A DNA stretch of 64,000 nucleotides from Actinomyces sp. ph3 (GTDB lineage Bacteria > Actinomycetota > Actinomycetes > Actinomycetales > Actinomycetaceae), in the NCBI RefSeq assembly GCF_000308055.1, contig NZ_CAGY01000001.1, forward strand, positions 248,001 through 312,000, given 5' to 3'. The stretch's first letter is position 1. Every line of letters starts with the position of its first letter. Shown in pieces: positions 23,668 to 33,951 of this stretch. A program made the translations under genes and the position numbers. The notes below the pieces were generated by a model. The model was not told where the DNA came from. It ran no database searches and saw only the letters and a list, made by a program, of their open reading frames with translations.

Positions 23668-26601
23668 TTACTTTGGGAGAACGATGTTTACCAGCTGCGG
23701 CGCACGAACGATAACCTTTAAGGGGTCGCGCCCATCAAGAAGCTTGACAATCGGCGCCTGCTCAAGAGCAAGAGCGCGCAAATCATCTTCGCTAATCGAC
23801 ACGGGAACCTCAAGCTTCGCACGGAGCTTGCCATTGGCCTGAACAATAGCCGTCACGGTGTCGTCTTCAAGCAAGGACTCGTCTTCCACGACCGGGAAAG
23901 GTACGCGAGCAAGCGATTCCTCGTGTCCCAGCTTCTGCCACAGTTCCTCACAAATGTGCGGAGCAACAGGAGAGAGCATAAGAATCAATGCCTCGACGGC
24001 AACGCGAGGGGCACGATCAAAAGATGTCAGGTGGTTGTTCAGAACAATCAGCTTGGCGATCGCCGTGTTGATACGCAGGTTCTCGTATTCAACGGTGACT
24101 TCAGAGATGGTACGTGCCAGCAGACGAGCCGTCTTCTTGTCCATCGGCTCATCGCTAACGGTGACCTCGCCCGTCTCTTCATCAAGGACGTTTCGCCACA
24201 AGCGCTGAAGGAAGCGCTGCGAGCCGACGACTGCACGTGTATCCCACGGACGCGAAACATCCAGGGGTCCCATGCTCATTTCGTAGACACGGAAGACATC
24301 CGCACCGTAGGCGTCGTACATCTCGTCAGGCGTGACGATATTCTTGAGCGACTTGCCCATCTTGCCGTATTCGCGATTGACGGGCTGTCCCTTCCAGGTG
24401 AAGCCGCTTGTCTCATCGCCTTCGACCTCGTCAGCCGGGACGTACTGTCCGCGCGTATCGGTGTACGCGTAAGCCTGCACGTAGCCCTGGTTAAAGAGCT
24501 TGTGGTAGGGCTCGCTATCGGGAACGAATCCAAGATCGAAGAGAACCTTTTGCCAGAAGCGTGCATAGAGCAGGTGAAGCACAGCGTGCTCGACACCGCC
24601 AATGTACAGATCAGTTCCACCACTGATCTTGTCCTCACGCGGCCCCATCCAATAGCTCAGATTTTCTGCACCGGCGAAGGTCGTGGGGTTATTCGGATCG
24701 GTATAGCGCATTTCGTACCAGCACGAACCTGCCCACTGAGGCATGGTGTTCGTCTCGCGGCGGTACTTCTTGGGGCCATCCCCCAAATCAAGGGTGACAT
24801 TGACCCATTCCTGAGCGCGTCCCAGAGGCGCCTCGGGTTCGGTATCGGCATCGTCGGGGTCGAAGGTACGCGGTGAATAATCACTGATTTCAGGAAGCTC
24901 GATGGGGAGCATATCTTCAGGAAGCGCGTGCGCAACGCCATCCTCATCCCACACGATCGGGAAGGGCTCGCCCCAGTAACGCTGACGACTAAAGAGCCAG
25001 TCGCGTAGGCGATAGGTTGTTGCGGCGCGCCCCAGTCCCTTGGATTCCAGCCATTGCGTCATCGCTGCTTTAGCAGCATCCTTATCGAGGCCATTGAGGC
25101 TGATTTCCTCATTGGCTGAGTCGACAGCAACACCGTCACCGGTGTAGGCGCTCTGAGTCAGATCGTGGGCCGTGGGATCCTCAGCATCACCGATCGTGCG
25201 AATGATATCCAGATGGAAACGACGCGCAAACTCCCAGTCACGATCATCATGCGCAGGAACCGCCATGATGGCGCCAGTTCCGTAATCCATCAACACGTAG
25301 TCAGCAATAAAGACGGGGATACGCTTCTGGTTCACGGGGTTAATTGCCCACAACCCAGTGAAAACACCGGTCTTCTCCCCCGCATCTTCTGCGCGCTGCT
25401 CCGGGGTCTTTGCGGCAGCCTGTGCACGGTAAGCGGCCACTGCTTCTGCAGGAGTTTCATAGCCCGCGCTCCATTCAGGGCGAGTTCCTTGCGGCCAAGA
25501 TGCAGGAAGTTTGAGCGCAGCCTGGTCCGAGGAAGAACCGGGAGTGGTTCCACCAAGCAGGGGATGCTCGGGAGACCAGACCACGAAGGTCGCTCCAAAG
25601 AGCGTATCGGGACGTGTCGTGTAAACGGTGAACTCGCTATCTGACACGCCATCACCAACGGCGCGGAAATCGACCTCTGCACCATGAGAGCGGCCGATCC
25701 AATTGCGCTGCATCGTGCGCACCTTTTCGGGCCAATCAATGGTGTCCAAGTCTTCGATCAGGCGATCGCCGTAAGCAGTGATTCGCATCATCCACTGGCG
25801 CAATGAGCGCTTAAAGACCGGGTAGTTACCACGCTCTGAACGTCCTTCAGCGGTCACTTCTTCATTCGCCAAAACTGTACCCAGACCGGGGCACCAGTTG
25901 ACCGGAGCCTCAGAAATATAGGCGAGTCGGTAGGAGTCAATAACGCGCGCACGCTCACGCGGGCTCAGCTCATTCCATGATCGAGCGGAGAATTCTTCTG
26001 GGAGCTCACGCTCTCCTGACTCAAACTGCGCAACAAGCTCAGAAATCGGGCGCGCGGCCCCCAGGCCTCGGCCATCACGACGGGGCGTCTGGGGATCAAA
26101 CCACGAATTAAAGATCTGCAGGAAGATCCACTGAGTCCAGTGAACGTAGTCGACATCAGTGGTTGCAAACGAACGACGACGGTCATGAGAAAGGCCCAGG
26201 CGACGCAGCTGGCGTCGCATGTTGGCAATATTTTCTTCGGTCGTTACACGCGGGTGTTGACCGGTTTGAACAGCGAATTGCTCCGCAGGAAGACCGAAAG
26301 CGTCATATCCCATTGTGTAGAGAACATTTTCACCACGCATGCGGTGGAAACGAGCAACCGTATCGGTCGCGATATAGCCCAGTGGGTGCCCAACGTGAAG
26401 ACCCTTACCTGAGGGGTAGGGGAACATGTCAAGGAGGAAGAAGGGATCACGCGAGGCAAGGTCTCCAGCAAGATCTCCTTCAGGGTTATCCGCAAAGAAT
26501 GTCCCTCGCTCGTCCCATAGGTCCTGCCACTTGTTTTCGATCTCACCGGCCAACTGTGCCGTATAACGGAAATTGGGCTCGCCTGCCGAGATCTCGCTCA
26601 T
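23668..26601 (-). CDS. leuS: Leucyl-tRNA synthetase
   Basis: The 977-residue class I synthetase charges tRNA-Leu. It shows the HIGH motif in [12 protein letters not shown], an editing domain in the centre and the KMSKS motif as [13 protein letters not shown] lies five bases before the ATG at 26601, which is preferred over the ATG at 26613. The Nei-type glycosylase follows after two bases, as the second gene of the unit. The size is in the usual range for actinobacterial LeuS. A tRNA-Leu gene lies 3 kb away, which is probably coincidental. Confidence 0.97.
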   Translation of the reverse strand: MSEISAGEPNFRYTAQLAGEIENKWQDLWDERGTFFADNPEGDLAGDLASRDPFFLLDMFPYPSGKGLHVGHPLGYIATDTVARFHRMRGENVLYTMGYDAFGLPAEQFAVQTGQHPRVTTEENIANMRRQLRRLGLSHDRRRSFATTDVDYVHWTQWIFLQIFNSWFDPQTPRRDGRGLGAARPISELVAQFESGERELPEEFSARSWNELSPRERARVIDSYRLAYISEAPVNWCPGLGTVLANEEVTAEGRSERGNYPVFKRSLRQWMMRITAYGDRLIEDLDTIDWPEKVRTMQRNWIGRSHGAEVDFRAVGDGVSDSEFTVYTTRPDTLFGATFVVWSPEHPLLGGTTPGSSSDQAALKLPASWPQGTRPEWSAGYETPAEAVAAYRAQAAAKTPEQRAEDAGEKTGVFTGLWAINPVNQKRIPVFIADYVLMDYGTGAIMAVPAHDDRDWEFARRFHLDIIRTIGDAEDPTAHDLTQSAYTGDGVAVDSANEEISLNGLDKDAAKAAMTQWLESKGLGRAATTYRLRDWLFSRQRYWGEPFPIVWDEDGVAHALPEDMLPIELPEISDYSPRTFDPDDADTEPEAPLGRAQEWVNVTLDLGDGPKKYRRETNTMPQWAGSCWYEMRYTDPNNPTTFAGAENLSYWMGPREDKISGGTDLYIGGVEHAVLHLLYARFWQKVLFDLGFVPDSEPYHKLFNQGYVQAYAYTDTRGQYVPADEVEGDETSGFTWKGQPVNREYGKMGKSLKNIVTPDEMYDAYGADVFRVYEMSMGPLDVSRPWDTRAVVGSQRFLQRLWRNVLDEETGEVTVSDEPMDKKTARLLARTISEVTVEYENLRINTAIAKLIVLNNHLTSFDRAPRVAVEALILMLSPVAPHICEELWQKLGHEESLARVPFPVVEDESLLEDDTVTAIVQANGKLRAKLEVPVSISEDDLRALALEQAPIVKLLDGRDPLKVIVRAPQLVNIVLPK

Positions 26602-26734
26602 CCTTGCCTCCATTTACCCTGAAAATTCGCAATCTTCAGGCTCGTTCTATGCCCTATATAGGTTAGTGCATTGGCGCGAATTTGCCTGTTTATTCCCACT
26701 AGGCAAAACCGGCCCGGGGCTTGACAATAGAGCT

Positions 26735-27175
26735 ATGAGTACCGTTTTCGAAAAAATCATCTCCGGAGAATTCTCCGGACGCTTTGTGTGGGCCGACGAC
26801 ATCTGCGTCGCATTCGCGACAATCGAGCCGACAAGTCCCGGGCACGTTTTGGTTGTTCCGCGCTCCCCCGTCCCTTCATGGACAGCCTTGGATTCATCAA
26901 CGTGCCAACATCTCATGAAGGTCGCGCAGCTTATTGGACGCGTCCAAGAAGTCGCTTTTGGAGTACAGCGCTCCGGTCTGGTGATCGCTGGATTCGAGGT
27001 GCCACACACCCACCTCCATGTCATTCCCCTCCGTCAAGAAAGTGACGTCCTGCTCAGTAATGCTGCTCCGGCCAGTGATACCGAGCTTGACGAGGCCATG
27101 GATAAGCTTCGCCGGGAGCTGATCAGTGCGGGTTACAGCGCGCAAGTTCCAGCGTCGATGAACGCGCTGAACTAG
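26735..27175 (+). CDS. HIT-family protein (nucleotide hydrolase/transferase)
   Basis: The 146-residue protein has the histidine-triad motif HTHLHVIPL near residue 95 and the N-terminal KIISGEFSGRFVW of HIT proteins, which act on nucleotide phosphoramidates and related substrates. The ATG at 26735 is preceded by GACAAT and six bases, with no ribosome-binding site; the transcript is probably leaderless. An upstream open frame is not coding. It is divergent from leuS and convergent with the DtxR-like gene. Confidence 0.92.
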   Translation: MSTVFEKIISGEFSGRFVWADDICVAFATIEPTSPGHVLVVPRSPVPSWTALDSSTCQHLMKVAQLIGRVQEVAFGVQRSGLVIAGFEVPHTHLHVIPLRQESDVLLSNAAPASDTELDEAMDKLRRELISAGYSAQVPASMNALN

Positions 27176-27211
27176 CCTCAGGCAATTTGGCAAGCGCTAC
27201 TTAGGCAGCAA

Positions 27212-27934
27212 TCACACTACAGAAATAAGGGCGGCTTCTTGGGCACTCAGCTCAAGGCGTCGCTCTTTTTTCTGAGTCCCACTGCGAGTTCTAGACGGAT
27301 AAACGCTGAGCACAAGCTCGCCATTCTCGCCACGCTGACGAACCTCAACCTGATCGTCAAGACCAAGCCCTTTGTTTTCAATCGAACGCAATCTCGCCGC
27401 GTCACTGTCGCTAAAACGCGCGATACACACTCTGGTTCCCGGGATGACCTCGACAAGAGGAACCGCCGCTAAAAGCTCGACGATTCCATCTGCAGAAGGA
27501 ATCGGGTCTCCATGTGGATCACGCGCCGGGTGACCCAGGCGCTCATCGATTCGATTGAGCAGTCGGTCTGAGATTGCATGTTCGAGGATTTCCGCTTCCT
27601 CGTGAACTTCGTCCCACTCAAAACCAAGCGCATCATGCAGATAGGTTTCGAGCAAGCGATGGCGCCTGACCACTTCCAGTGCGCGTCGACGCCCTTGCTC
27701 AGTCAAGGTGACTTTTCCATAGGGCTCGTGAAAAGCAAGCCCTTCAGCAACCAAACGCTTGACCTTCTCCGAGGCCGTGGAGACAGCAACGCCGACACGC
27801 GAAGCAAGGAGACGGACCGCAATACCGGCTTGCCCGTTCTCTTCAGCGCTCCAGATCGTCTTGAGATAGTCCTGAGTAACGGCGTTCTCGCGTACTAAGC
27901 GACTATCGCTCATAAAAATGTCAGCTGCTTGCAC
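27212..27934 (-). CDS. DtxR-family metal-dependent transcriptional regulator
   Basis: The 240-residue protein has the DtxR order of domains: winged helix (about 15-75, with VAVSTASEKVKRLVAEGLAF and YGKVTLTEQG), dimerisation domain (HRLLETYLHDALGFEWDEVH and EEAEILEHAISDRLLNRIDE) and an SH3-like FeoA domain at the end. It would repress iron or manganese genes when loaded with metal. Whether it is IdeR- or MntR-like is not decided. GTG 27934 is preferred because TAGGCT lies six bases upstream, the same -10 as before glgE; an ATG at 27913 is an alternative. No metal transporter is adjacent. Confidence 0.88.
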   Translation of the reverse strand: MQAADIFMSDSRLVRENAVTQDYLKTIWSAEENGQAGIAVRLLASRVGVAVSTASEKVKRLVAEGLAFHEPYGKVTLTEQGRRRALEVVRRHRLLETYLHDALGFEWDEVHEEAEILEHAISDRLLNRIDERLGHPARDPHGDPIPSADGIVELLAAVPLVEVIPGTRVCIARFSDSDAARLRSIENKGLGLDDQVEVRQRGENGELVLSVYPSRTRSGTQKKERRLELSAQEAALISVV

Positions 27935-28028
27935 TCCCCTAGCCTACCGCCTTGCGGCTTGAGAAAGGCAGAGTTGATTTGCGAAGTGCTCAAAACGTAT
28001 GTATTGTTTTCTCCTGTCCCAAGGACAC

Positions 28029-28101
<73 letters not shown>

Positions 28102-28145
28102 CGCAGTATGTCGATAGATGTGCTACTGTTAACACATAAACCCAA

Positions 28146-28218
<73 letters not shown>

Positions 28219-28244
28219 CCCATTGCCGAGGCGGCGCCAATGGT

Positions 28245-28260
28245 CGGATACGACTATGAG
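28245..28260 (+). promoter_or_regulatory. Candidate promoter with a 15-bp element shared with glgX
   Basis: CGGATACGACTATGA occurs here and again at 33902 upstream of glgX. TATGAG (28255-28260) would be the -10, and transcription would start near 28267, ahead of the ATG at 28292. Confidence 0.35.
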
Positions 28261-28291
28261 TATTCGTGCCCTACTATCCTCGGAGCTTCTT

Positions 28292-28846
28292 ATGCGTCGT
28301 CTTACTTCTTCTGAGAAAGATCTGCTCGCATCTATTGAACAACAGCTCAGCGCCCGTCGCCGCACGGTGATTACCCCAGATATCGTCGAACAAGCGACTC
28401 ACCTGATCCGTTCTATGACAGACCCGCGTCCGGGTCTTCACGAGCTCGTTGGCCCCGTATGTACCACATCGGACATCGTTGCCTGGCTGGGTATCTCGCG
28501 TCAAGGCATCAACAAAGCCGTGCGAACAAACCGTATTCTTGCAGTTCAATCGCCCACGACTATGTGGTACTACCCCACATGGCAACTCATGGCTAACCAC
28601 TCGGTTATTGATGACATGTCCGAAGTGCTCGGGCGTCTACGTGGACGCGTGCATCAATTGACTGCGGCAACATGGTTCCAGCGTCCGCTCGAGGTCTTAG
28701 AGCAAACAACTCCGGCACAGTGGATGCTTGATGGGCACGATCTACACACTGTGGTTGGCGCAGCAGAGGCCTTTGCTACAGCAGAAGAACGTCGCCCTTC
28801 ACCGGTGCCGCTTTTCGATCCGGAGATTCAGGCAACCTCTCTATAG
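28292..28846 (+). CDS. Putative DNA-binding protein with antitoxin-like C-terminus (DUF2384/Xre-MbcA type?)
   Basis: The 184-residue protein has a central helix-turn-helix (TTSDIVAWLGISRQGINKAV) with an excisionase-like wing (MWYYPTWQ). Its C-terminal ~60 residues resemble the toxin-binding domain of Xre/MbcA/ParS antitoxins (TTPAQWMLDGHDLHTVVGAA). ATG 28292 has CGGAG six bases upstream; an in-frame ATG at 28256 would overlap the promoter element. In this family a RES-domain toxin normally follows, but downstream (28847-28945) only a 34-codon frame without RES features is seen. It is therefore an orphan or solitary regulator. The family assignment is tentative. Confidence 0.6.
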   Translation: MRRLTSSEKDLLASIEQQLSARRRTVITPDIVEQATHLIRSMTDPRPGLHELVGPVCTTSDIVAWLGISRQGINKAVRTNRILAVQSPTTMWYYPTWQLMANHSVIDDMSEVLGRLRGRVHQLTAATWFQRPLEVLEQTTPAQWMLDGHDLHTVVGAAEAFATAEERRPSPVPLFDPEIQATSL

Positions 28847-28945
28847 GGGGAACCTTCAGCTTCACAACACGCATCTTCTACGTGATTGGCAAGCTAGTCC
28901 GGGGATTTTCAAAGTTGCCTCGAGGTTATCCCGACGCCACAGAGT

Positions 28946-28983
28946 AATCGGGCCAAATCGCAATGGAGCGGTTTGGCCCGATT
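28946..28983. terminator. Bidirectional terminator between the antitoxin-like gene and bcp
   Basis: AATCGGGCCAAA and its complement form a 12-bp perfect stem with a 14-base loop between convergent genes. T-tracts are weak on both sides. Confidence 0.65.
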
Positions 28984-28998
28984 TCCTGTTGAGCAGCT

Positions 28999-29475
28999 TT
29001 ATTGATCTAATCCCAGTAGCTTCCGCACACGTGCGACATGCCCCGTTGCCTTCACGTTATACAGCGCGTGGGTGACGGTTCCCGAGGGATCAAGAACAAC
29101 TGTGGAACGGATAATTCCTTGAAAAACCCTTCCATAGTTCTTCTTTTCACCAAAGGCACCCCACTGGGTAAGAACTTCCTTTTCGGGATCCGAAGCCAAG
29201 GGGAAATTCAGACCTTGACGCGAAGCAAAGTTCTCAAGAGCAGTCATCGAATCGGCACTAATGCCAATTACCGAATACCCCGCGCCTTTAAGGGAATTGA
29301 GGCTGTCACGAAAATCGCATGCTTCTTTCGTGCAGCCGGGGGTCGATGCCTTGGGGTAGAAATAAACAACCACACCTGACTTCGCCTGTCCCAGCAGATC
29401 GTGCAAGGAAAGCGTGCCGTGAGTTGTTTCAAGAGTGAAATCGGGAGCCTTCTCCCCCACCTGAAGTTGAGTCAT
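28999..29475 (-). CDS. bcp: Thioredoxin-dependent thiol peroxidase (Bcp/PrxQ)
   Basis: The 158-residue peroxiredoxin has the peroxidatic Cys48 in STPGCTKEACDF and a second Cys53 five residues later, the atypical 2-Cys arrangement of Bcp. It starts MTQLQVGEKAPDFTLETTHG. It reduces hydrogen peroxide and organic peroxides in the cytoplasm with electrons from thioredoxin. The length is standard. It is transcribed alone toward the hairpin at 28946. Confidence 0.95.
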   Translation of the reverse strand: MTQLQVGEKAPDFTLETTHGTLSLHDLLGQAKSGVVVYFYPKASTPGCTKEACDFRDSLNSLKGAGYSVIGISADSMTALENFASRQGLNFPLASDPEKEVLTQWGAFGEKKNYGRVFQGIIRSTVVLDPSGTVTHALYNVKATGHVARVRKLLGLDQ

Positions 29476-29566
29476 AAGCTGAGCTTAGCTGGGGTTCCAT
29501 TCCTGCGCCCATCCAAGATAGATCCTCAGCGCTTACCCCTTCCGATAAGGTAAACTCTGTGCTGTT

Positions 29567-29647
<81 letters not shown>

Positions 29648-29684
29648 CTGATAAATTCCTTTGCCCCTACGAGGCCGCGCTCGC

Positions 29685-30851
29685 CTACCCGCGGTACGCG
29701 CGCTCGATTGTCGCCTCGGCAATCACTCGAGTACCCCGGTACAAAACCAAAGACTGCCCAGCAGCGACACCGCGGATTGGCTGCGCCAAAGCTACAGATA
29801 GCCGTGAGCTTCCGTCTTCATCATTCTCGCGAACAAGCTCGGTCACCACGCTGGGCACCCCATGTGCACGAATCTGGGCTGTCACGACGTGCTCATCGAC
29901 TTCATTCAGGCAGCGCTGGCCAAGACTTGGGCCAAACTCGCGTGTGGCGACCTCATCGATCTCTCCCAGATCATCGGGCGCAAGCCACACGAGTTCAGAA
30001 CAATCAATATGGTCGATAGAGAGCAATTCAGAGGCACCAACGACGACCTGGTTGAGCTGAGGCTTCGTCTCGACGACATAACGAGGCCGCCCGTTGGCAG
30101 CGGGGTTACCCAAGTTCAATCCTCGTCGCTGACCAACGGTGAAATTCCAGTAGCCATCGTGACGGCCCACAACGCGGCCCTCAGTATCAACAATGTCGCC
30201 CGGATTGCTCCCGAGGTGTGAACGCAGAAAGCCCTGCGTATCTCCATCAGGAATGAAACAAATATCGTAAGAATCCGGCTTATTTGATACTCCCAGCCCC
30301 ATTCTTTCCGCTTCGCAGCGCACCCATGATTTCGATGGAGCATCTCCCAGAGGGAAAATCACACGTGGAAGCTCTTCGGGTCCCATAATTGCAAGCACAT
30401 AGGACTGATCCTTTGCCTCGTCACGTCCGCGATGGAGCTGAGGACCCGAATCTGTCTGAACAATACGCGCGTAGTGGCCGGTACAAACCGCGTCAAATCC
30501 CAGTGCTCGAGCACGCTGGGCAAGCTCCCTAAACTTGACGAATTCGTTGCAACGAACACAGGGATTTGGGGTGTGTCCGGCCTTGTACTGCTCAACGAAG
30601 TCAGTGATGACCGTTTGCTCAAACTCTTCAGCAAGATCCCATACATAAAATGGAATACCCATGATTTCGGCAGCACGAGCAGCATCAGCAGCATCTTCAA
30701 CCGAACAGCAGCCGCGCGAACCCAAACGGCATTCTTGGGGTTGAGACGACAGGGCCATATGCACTCCAACGACCTCGTGTCCGGCCTCTACAGCCTTTGC
30801 CGCCGCGACTGCAGAGTCCACTCCACCCGATAGAGCCGCAAGAACCCTCAT
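29685..30851 (-). CDS. mnmA: tRNA-specific 2-thiouridylase MnmA
   Basis: The 388-residue protein adds sulfur at U34 of tRNA-Lys, -Glu and -Gln. It has the PP-loop [12 protein letters not shown] at residues 7-18, the catalytic Cys in [14 protein letters not shown] and the tRNA-binding GHYARI segment; the C-terminal beta-barrel ends in the usual position. The start overlaps the nifS stop by four bases (ATGA), so sulfur donor and acceptor are coupled. This is the last gene of etfB-etfA-nifS-mnmA. Confidence 0.96.
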   Translation of the reverse strand: MRVLAALSGGVDSAVAAAKAVEAGHEVVGVHMALSSQPQECRLGSRGCCSVEDAADAARAAEIMGIPFYVWDLAEEFEQTVITDFVEQYKAGHTPNPCVRCNEFVKFRELAQRARALGFDAVCTGHYARIVQTDSGPQLHRGRDEAKDQSYVLAIMGPEELPRVIFPLGDAPSKSWVRCEAERMGLGVSNKPDSYDICFIPDGDTQGFLRSHLGSNPGDIVDTEGRVVGRHDGYWNFTVGQRRGLNLGNPAANGRPRYVVETKPQLNQVVVGASELLSIDHIDCSELVWLAPDDLGEIDEVATREFGPSLGQRCLNEVDEHVVTAQIRAHGVPSVVTELVRENDEDGSSRLSVALAQPIRGVAAGQSLVLYRGTRVIAEATIERAYRG

Positions 30852-32032
30852 GCATCCATCCTGTCTCGTTCATCCAATGCCTGTCCCGCTCGGATTGCGG
30901 CGGGAAGTGCGCGAAGAAAAGCATCAATATCTTCTACGGTAGTTTCCATTCCCGTCGAAACCCGCAGCACACCAAGTGCTTGATTTTCACTGTAGCCAAG
31001 GGCCATCACCACACGCGAGGGCCGAGTCACTCCAGCATGACAGGCCGAGCCGGCCGACACGTCTACGCCTGCCATATCCATAGCCAAGAGGACTGCCTCG
31101 GGATGGTGGGTGGGGATCAATAAGTGAATAATCGCTGCCGAGGCCGTGGCTGGGTCAACACTTAAACGCACCCCCTGAGGGAGGCCGGAAATAAGACGCT
31201 CACGGAGTTTCTGCGCGCGTTGGACACGCTCGAGGCGATGCTCCACTGCAAATTCGAGGGCAGCTGCGAGCGCGCAGGCCCCAGCAACATCGGGGGTTCC
31301 AGAACGGATTCCACGTTCGTGTCCCCCACCGGGCCGGTCAGTGACCATCTTGATCCCTCGACGAACGATCAGTGCACCCGTGCCAACAGGAGCACCGACT
31401 TTATGACCACCGATCGACAATAGGTCTAAGCCTGACTGAGCAAAATTAACGTCGCAGTAGCCGATTGCTTGAGCTGCATCCGAATGTAGAAGAGGCGCTT
31501 GATCTGCCCGCACGTCGTGAACAAAGCTGGCAAATTCGCCCACAGGTTCAATGGTTCCAAGCTCAGAACACACCCACGTCATTGACATTAATGCCGCACG
31601 TTCAAATTCTGCTGGTCCTAAATCCGAATACTCCACACGCCCCGAAGAATTCACCGCGAAGATCCGCGGCGTAAATCCCTCTCGACGCAGGACTTCACGC
31701 TGCTCGTACACCGCGTCATGCTCGACCGGAGACATCCAAACATCAACGCGCGCTGCGTCGGCCTCACGCATCCCTCGAGACGCGGCGACAAGCGCCAGCG
31801 CATCTGATTCTGTCGCACCCGAGGTGAAAACAACCTCCGCGCGTGAAACACCCACGGCAGCGCCTACACGTTCACGCGCGTCCTCCAGCAAACGCTTAGC
31901 GGAACGTCCGCCAGCATGAAGAGCCGCGGGGTTTCCAGGACGCCGACTGAGAGCGTCTTGGGCGTCAAGCCAGGCCTGACGAACTCCGGGTGCCAAGGGT
32001 GTGGAACCGGCGTGATCAAGATAGTGCGACAC
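30848..32032 (-). CDS. Cysteine desulfurase (NifS/IscS family)
   Basis: The 394-residue PLP enzyme mobilises sulfur from cysteine. PLP Lys211 lies in [12 protein letters not shown] and the persulfide Cys331 in [14 protein letters not shown], in the long loop of group I desulfurases. No iscU or other scaffold gene is nearby, while mnmA overlaps downstream, so a main role in tRNA thiolation is likely, as for IscS next to TrmU in mycobacteria. It starts with GTG at 32032 after AAAGG, nine bases downstream of etfA. Confidence 0.93.
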   Translation of the reverse strand: MSHYLDHAGSTPLAPGVRQAWLDAQDALSRRPGNPAALHAGGRSAKRLLEDARERVGAAVGVSRAEVVFTSGATESDALALVAASRGMREADAARVDVWMSPVEHDAVYEQREVLRREGFTPRIFAVNSSGRVEYSDLGPAEFERAALMSMTWVCSELGTIEPVGEFASFVHDVRADQAPLLHSDAAQAIGYCDVNFAQSGLDLLSIGGHKVGAPVGTGALIVRRGIKMVTDRPGGGHERGIRSGTPDVAGACALAAALEFAVEHRLERVQRAQKLRERLISGLPQGVRLSVDPATASAAIIHLLIPTHHPEAVLLAMDMAGVDVSAGSACHAGVTRPSRVVMALGYSENQALGVLRVSTGMETTVEDIDAFLRALPAAIRAGQALDERDRMDA

Positions 32033-32041
32033 GGGTGCCTT

Positions 32042-33040
32042 TCAGTTGTCCTGGGGCTCATTCGCACGCCACGCGCGAATATGCTCCAGCGCTTGGGGAA
32101 CAATTTCGTACAGATCTCCGACAACTCCGAAATCAGCAATTTCGAAGATCGGAGCATCTGGGTCATCACAGACTGCAACGATCGTTCCCGAGGACATCAT
32201 TCCAATCGTGTGATGGATTGCACCTGAAACACCAAGAGAGATATAGAGCTTGGGAGCAATCGTCACGCCGGTTTGGCCGATTTGCGCGCTGCGCTTCGCC
32301 CAGCCTTCATCAACAGCATCACGCGTTGCACCGATGCCAGCACCCAAAGCATCGGCAAGATCTTCGACCAAACTCCAGTCCTGCCCTGCGCCGCGGCCTC
32401 CAACTACGACGACCTGAGCTTCAGTCACCTTCGGGCGACCATCTCCACTTTGGTACGCACGCTCGTGAACCCTGGTGGTCTTATCACTCAAGGACAGTAC
32501 AATAGGCTCAGCCACCTTGCACTGGCCTTCAACCTCTTCAGGGACGAGGCCGCGCGAACGCAGACACACGCAGGCAGGTGCAGCCGTGGCAAGGACTTCT
32601 CCCCTCCACGAGCCACCAAGAGCATCCGTCGTCGCGCGCAAACGATCCTCTTCAACGTGAATCTCGACGGCCTCGGCAATGGCGCACCCACCCAAAATTA
32701 CGGCAAGGGAAGCGGCACACTCACGGTCAAGGAAACGCGTGGCGAAGAAGATTGGCGCCCCAAGGAGATTCAGGCTTCGATACGCGGATTCCAGCGAAGA
32801 AAGCAAAGCCGATGTCGTGAGCGCGGCCTCGGGACAGATAATCGGGATCACAGAGGAGACGCCAATTCGTCCCAATTCCCCTCCAAGGGAATCAAGGAGC
32901 TCGGGGCACAAGACAATCGCATGCAGCTCTTCGCAGCACTCGTGAGCCTGAGCAATGATGTCCTTGTGACGGGCGTCAATTGTTCCTTCAGAGGACACCA
33001 GGTCAAGAACGACGACCGCAGAGTTCAACAAAGCCTTCAC
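32042..33040 (-). CDS. etfA: Electron transfer flavoprotein alpha subunit
   Basis: The 332-residue protein ends in the conserved FAD-binding domain, with GGRGAGQDWSLVEDLADALG, QIGQTGVTIAPKLYISLGVS and GAIHHTIGM. The N-terminal half is more divergent than usual. With EtfB it accepts electrons from acyl-CoA dehydrogenases and passes them to an ETF:quinone oxidoreductase; no dehydrogenase gene is in the window. The start overlaps the etfB stop by four bases (ATGA). Confidence 0.93.
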   Translation of the reverse strand: MKALLNSAVVVLDLVSSEGTIDARHKDIIAQAHECCEELHAIVLCPELLDSLGGELGRIGVSSVIPIICPEAALTTSALLSSLESAYRSLNLLGAPIFFATRFLDRECAASLAVILGGCAIAEAVEIHVEEDRLRATTDALGGSWRGEVLATAAPACVCLRSRGLVPEEVEGQCKVAEPIVLSLSDKTTRVHERAYQSGDGRPKVTEAQVVVVGGRGAGQDWSLVEDLADALGAGIGATRDAVDEGWAKRSAQIGQTGVTIAPKLYISLGVSGAIHHTIGMMSSGTIVAVCDDPDAPIFEIADFGVVGDLYEIVPQALEHIRAWRANEPQDN

Positions 33041-33846
33041 TTCAACTTCTCCTCAATGAATTCCGCAAGACGCTTGCCACCATCACCGGTATCGGGGAAT
33101 ACCTCACCTGATCCGCCACGTTGATGTTCCTCGATCGATTCCAGACGAAGAGGCATTGCGTCGAGTCCAGAAGCCAGGACAGATGAGAGCACTCCGCTGG
33201 GATCACACTCGGCGATGTCATCAAGTTCGGCACGAACTAAGGGCTTCATCCGAGCAGCCTTGAGGTCCTTAAAACCGGGGAAACGCGGTTCGTTGAGCTG
33301 ATCTGAAACAGAAATAACAGCGGGGAAAGGTGCTTCGAGAGATTCATCAACACCATCAACACTTCGCGAGGCACTAAGCCGTGAGTGCTCGACATCAACA
33401 GTTAACTCTCGAGCCTGCGAAACCAAGGGAAGGCCAAGAGCCGCCGCAAGCGCCGCGGGAAGCATCGACGTCATCGAATCCGCCGCTGCCATCCCAGCGA
33501 TGATCAGATCGAAAGGTTCCTCATCCGCCAAGACCGTCAGCAAAGCCGCGAGCGCACGCGCTGAAACGGTGACATCCGCACCTTCAAGCTTGGGATCGGA
33601 GAGCAGATAAGCACTATCAGCACCAAGTGCCAGCGCACGAATCAGTGCATCACTGGCATCTTCTGGCCCCATGCTCACCGCAATGACTTCACCTCCGTGA
33701 GTGCGAACAAGATCAGCCGCAGCTTCCACTGCGTGTTCGTCGCCTTCGTTGAGAACATCGTCTTCGCCCCGCACTAAACGTAAGTCTTCAAAACGCCGGT
33801 CCGAGCTTGTATCAGGAACCTGTTTGACCAGAACTGCAATCCTCAT
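33037..33846 (-). CDS. etfB: Electron transfer flavoprotein beta subunit
   Basis: The protein is about 269 residues from the ATG at 33846, giving the family start MRIAVLVKQVPDT. AMP-binding fold segments include NEGDEHAVEAAADLV and DLIIAGMAAADSMTSMLPAA. It is the partner of EtfA and the first gene of the four-gene unit. A longer frame to 33897 is unlikely. There is no ribosome-binding site. It is divergent from glgX across 105 bp. Confidence 0.93.
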   Translation of the reverse strand: MRIAVLVKQVPDTSSDRRFEDLRLVRGEDDVLNEGDEHAVEAAADLVRTHGGEVIAVSMGPEDASDALIRALALGADSAYLLSDPKLEGADVTVSARALAALLTVLADEEPFDLIIAGMAAADSMTSMLPAALAAALGLPLVSQARELTVDVEHSRLSASRSVDGVDESLEAPFPAVISVSDQLNEPRFPGFKDLKAARMKPLVRAELDDIAECDPSGVLSSVLASGLDAMPLRLESIEEHQRGGSGEVFPDTGDGGKRLAEFIEEKLK

Positions 33847-33901
33847 GTATCCAGAGTGCCATATCGGTGCTGATACGCGCAGCTCTATGTGTGCCACCGG
33901 A

Positions 33902-33917
33902 CGGATACGACTATGAT
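33902..33917 (+). promoter_or_regulatory. Candidate glgX promoter
   Basis: CGGATACGACTATGAT contains TATGAT (33912-33917) as the likely -10. Transcription would start near 33924, leaving about 28 bases before the glgX ATG, which has its own AAAGGGGCGG ribosome-binding site. Fifteen bases are shared with the site at 28245. Confidence 0.4.
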
Positions 33918-33951
33918 GTTCTCAGTTCTGACATGAGAAAAAGGGGCGGCA

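Noticed and set aside
28850-28950. RES-domain toxin after the antitoxin-like gene
   Set aside because: Only a 34-codon frame without RES features and without a good start lies there before the terminator.
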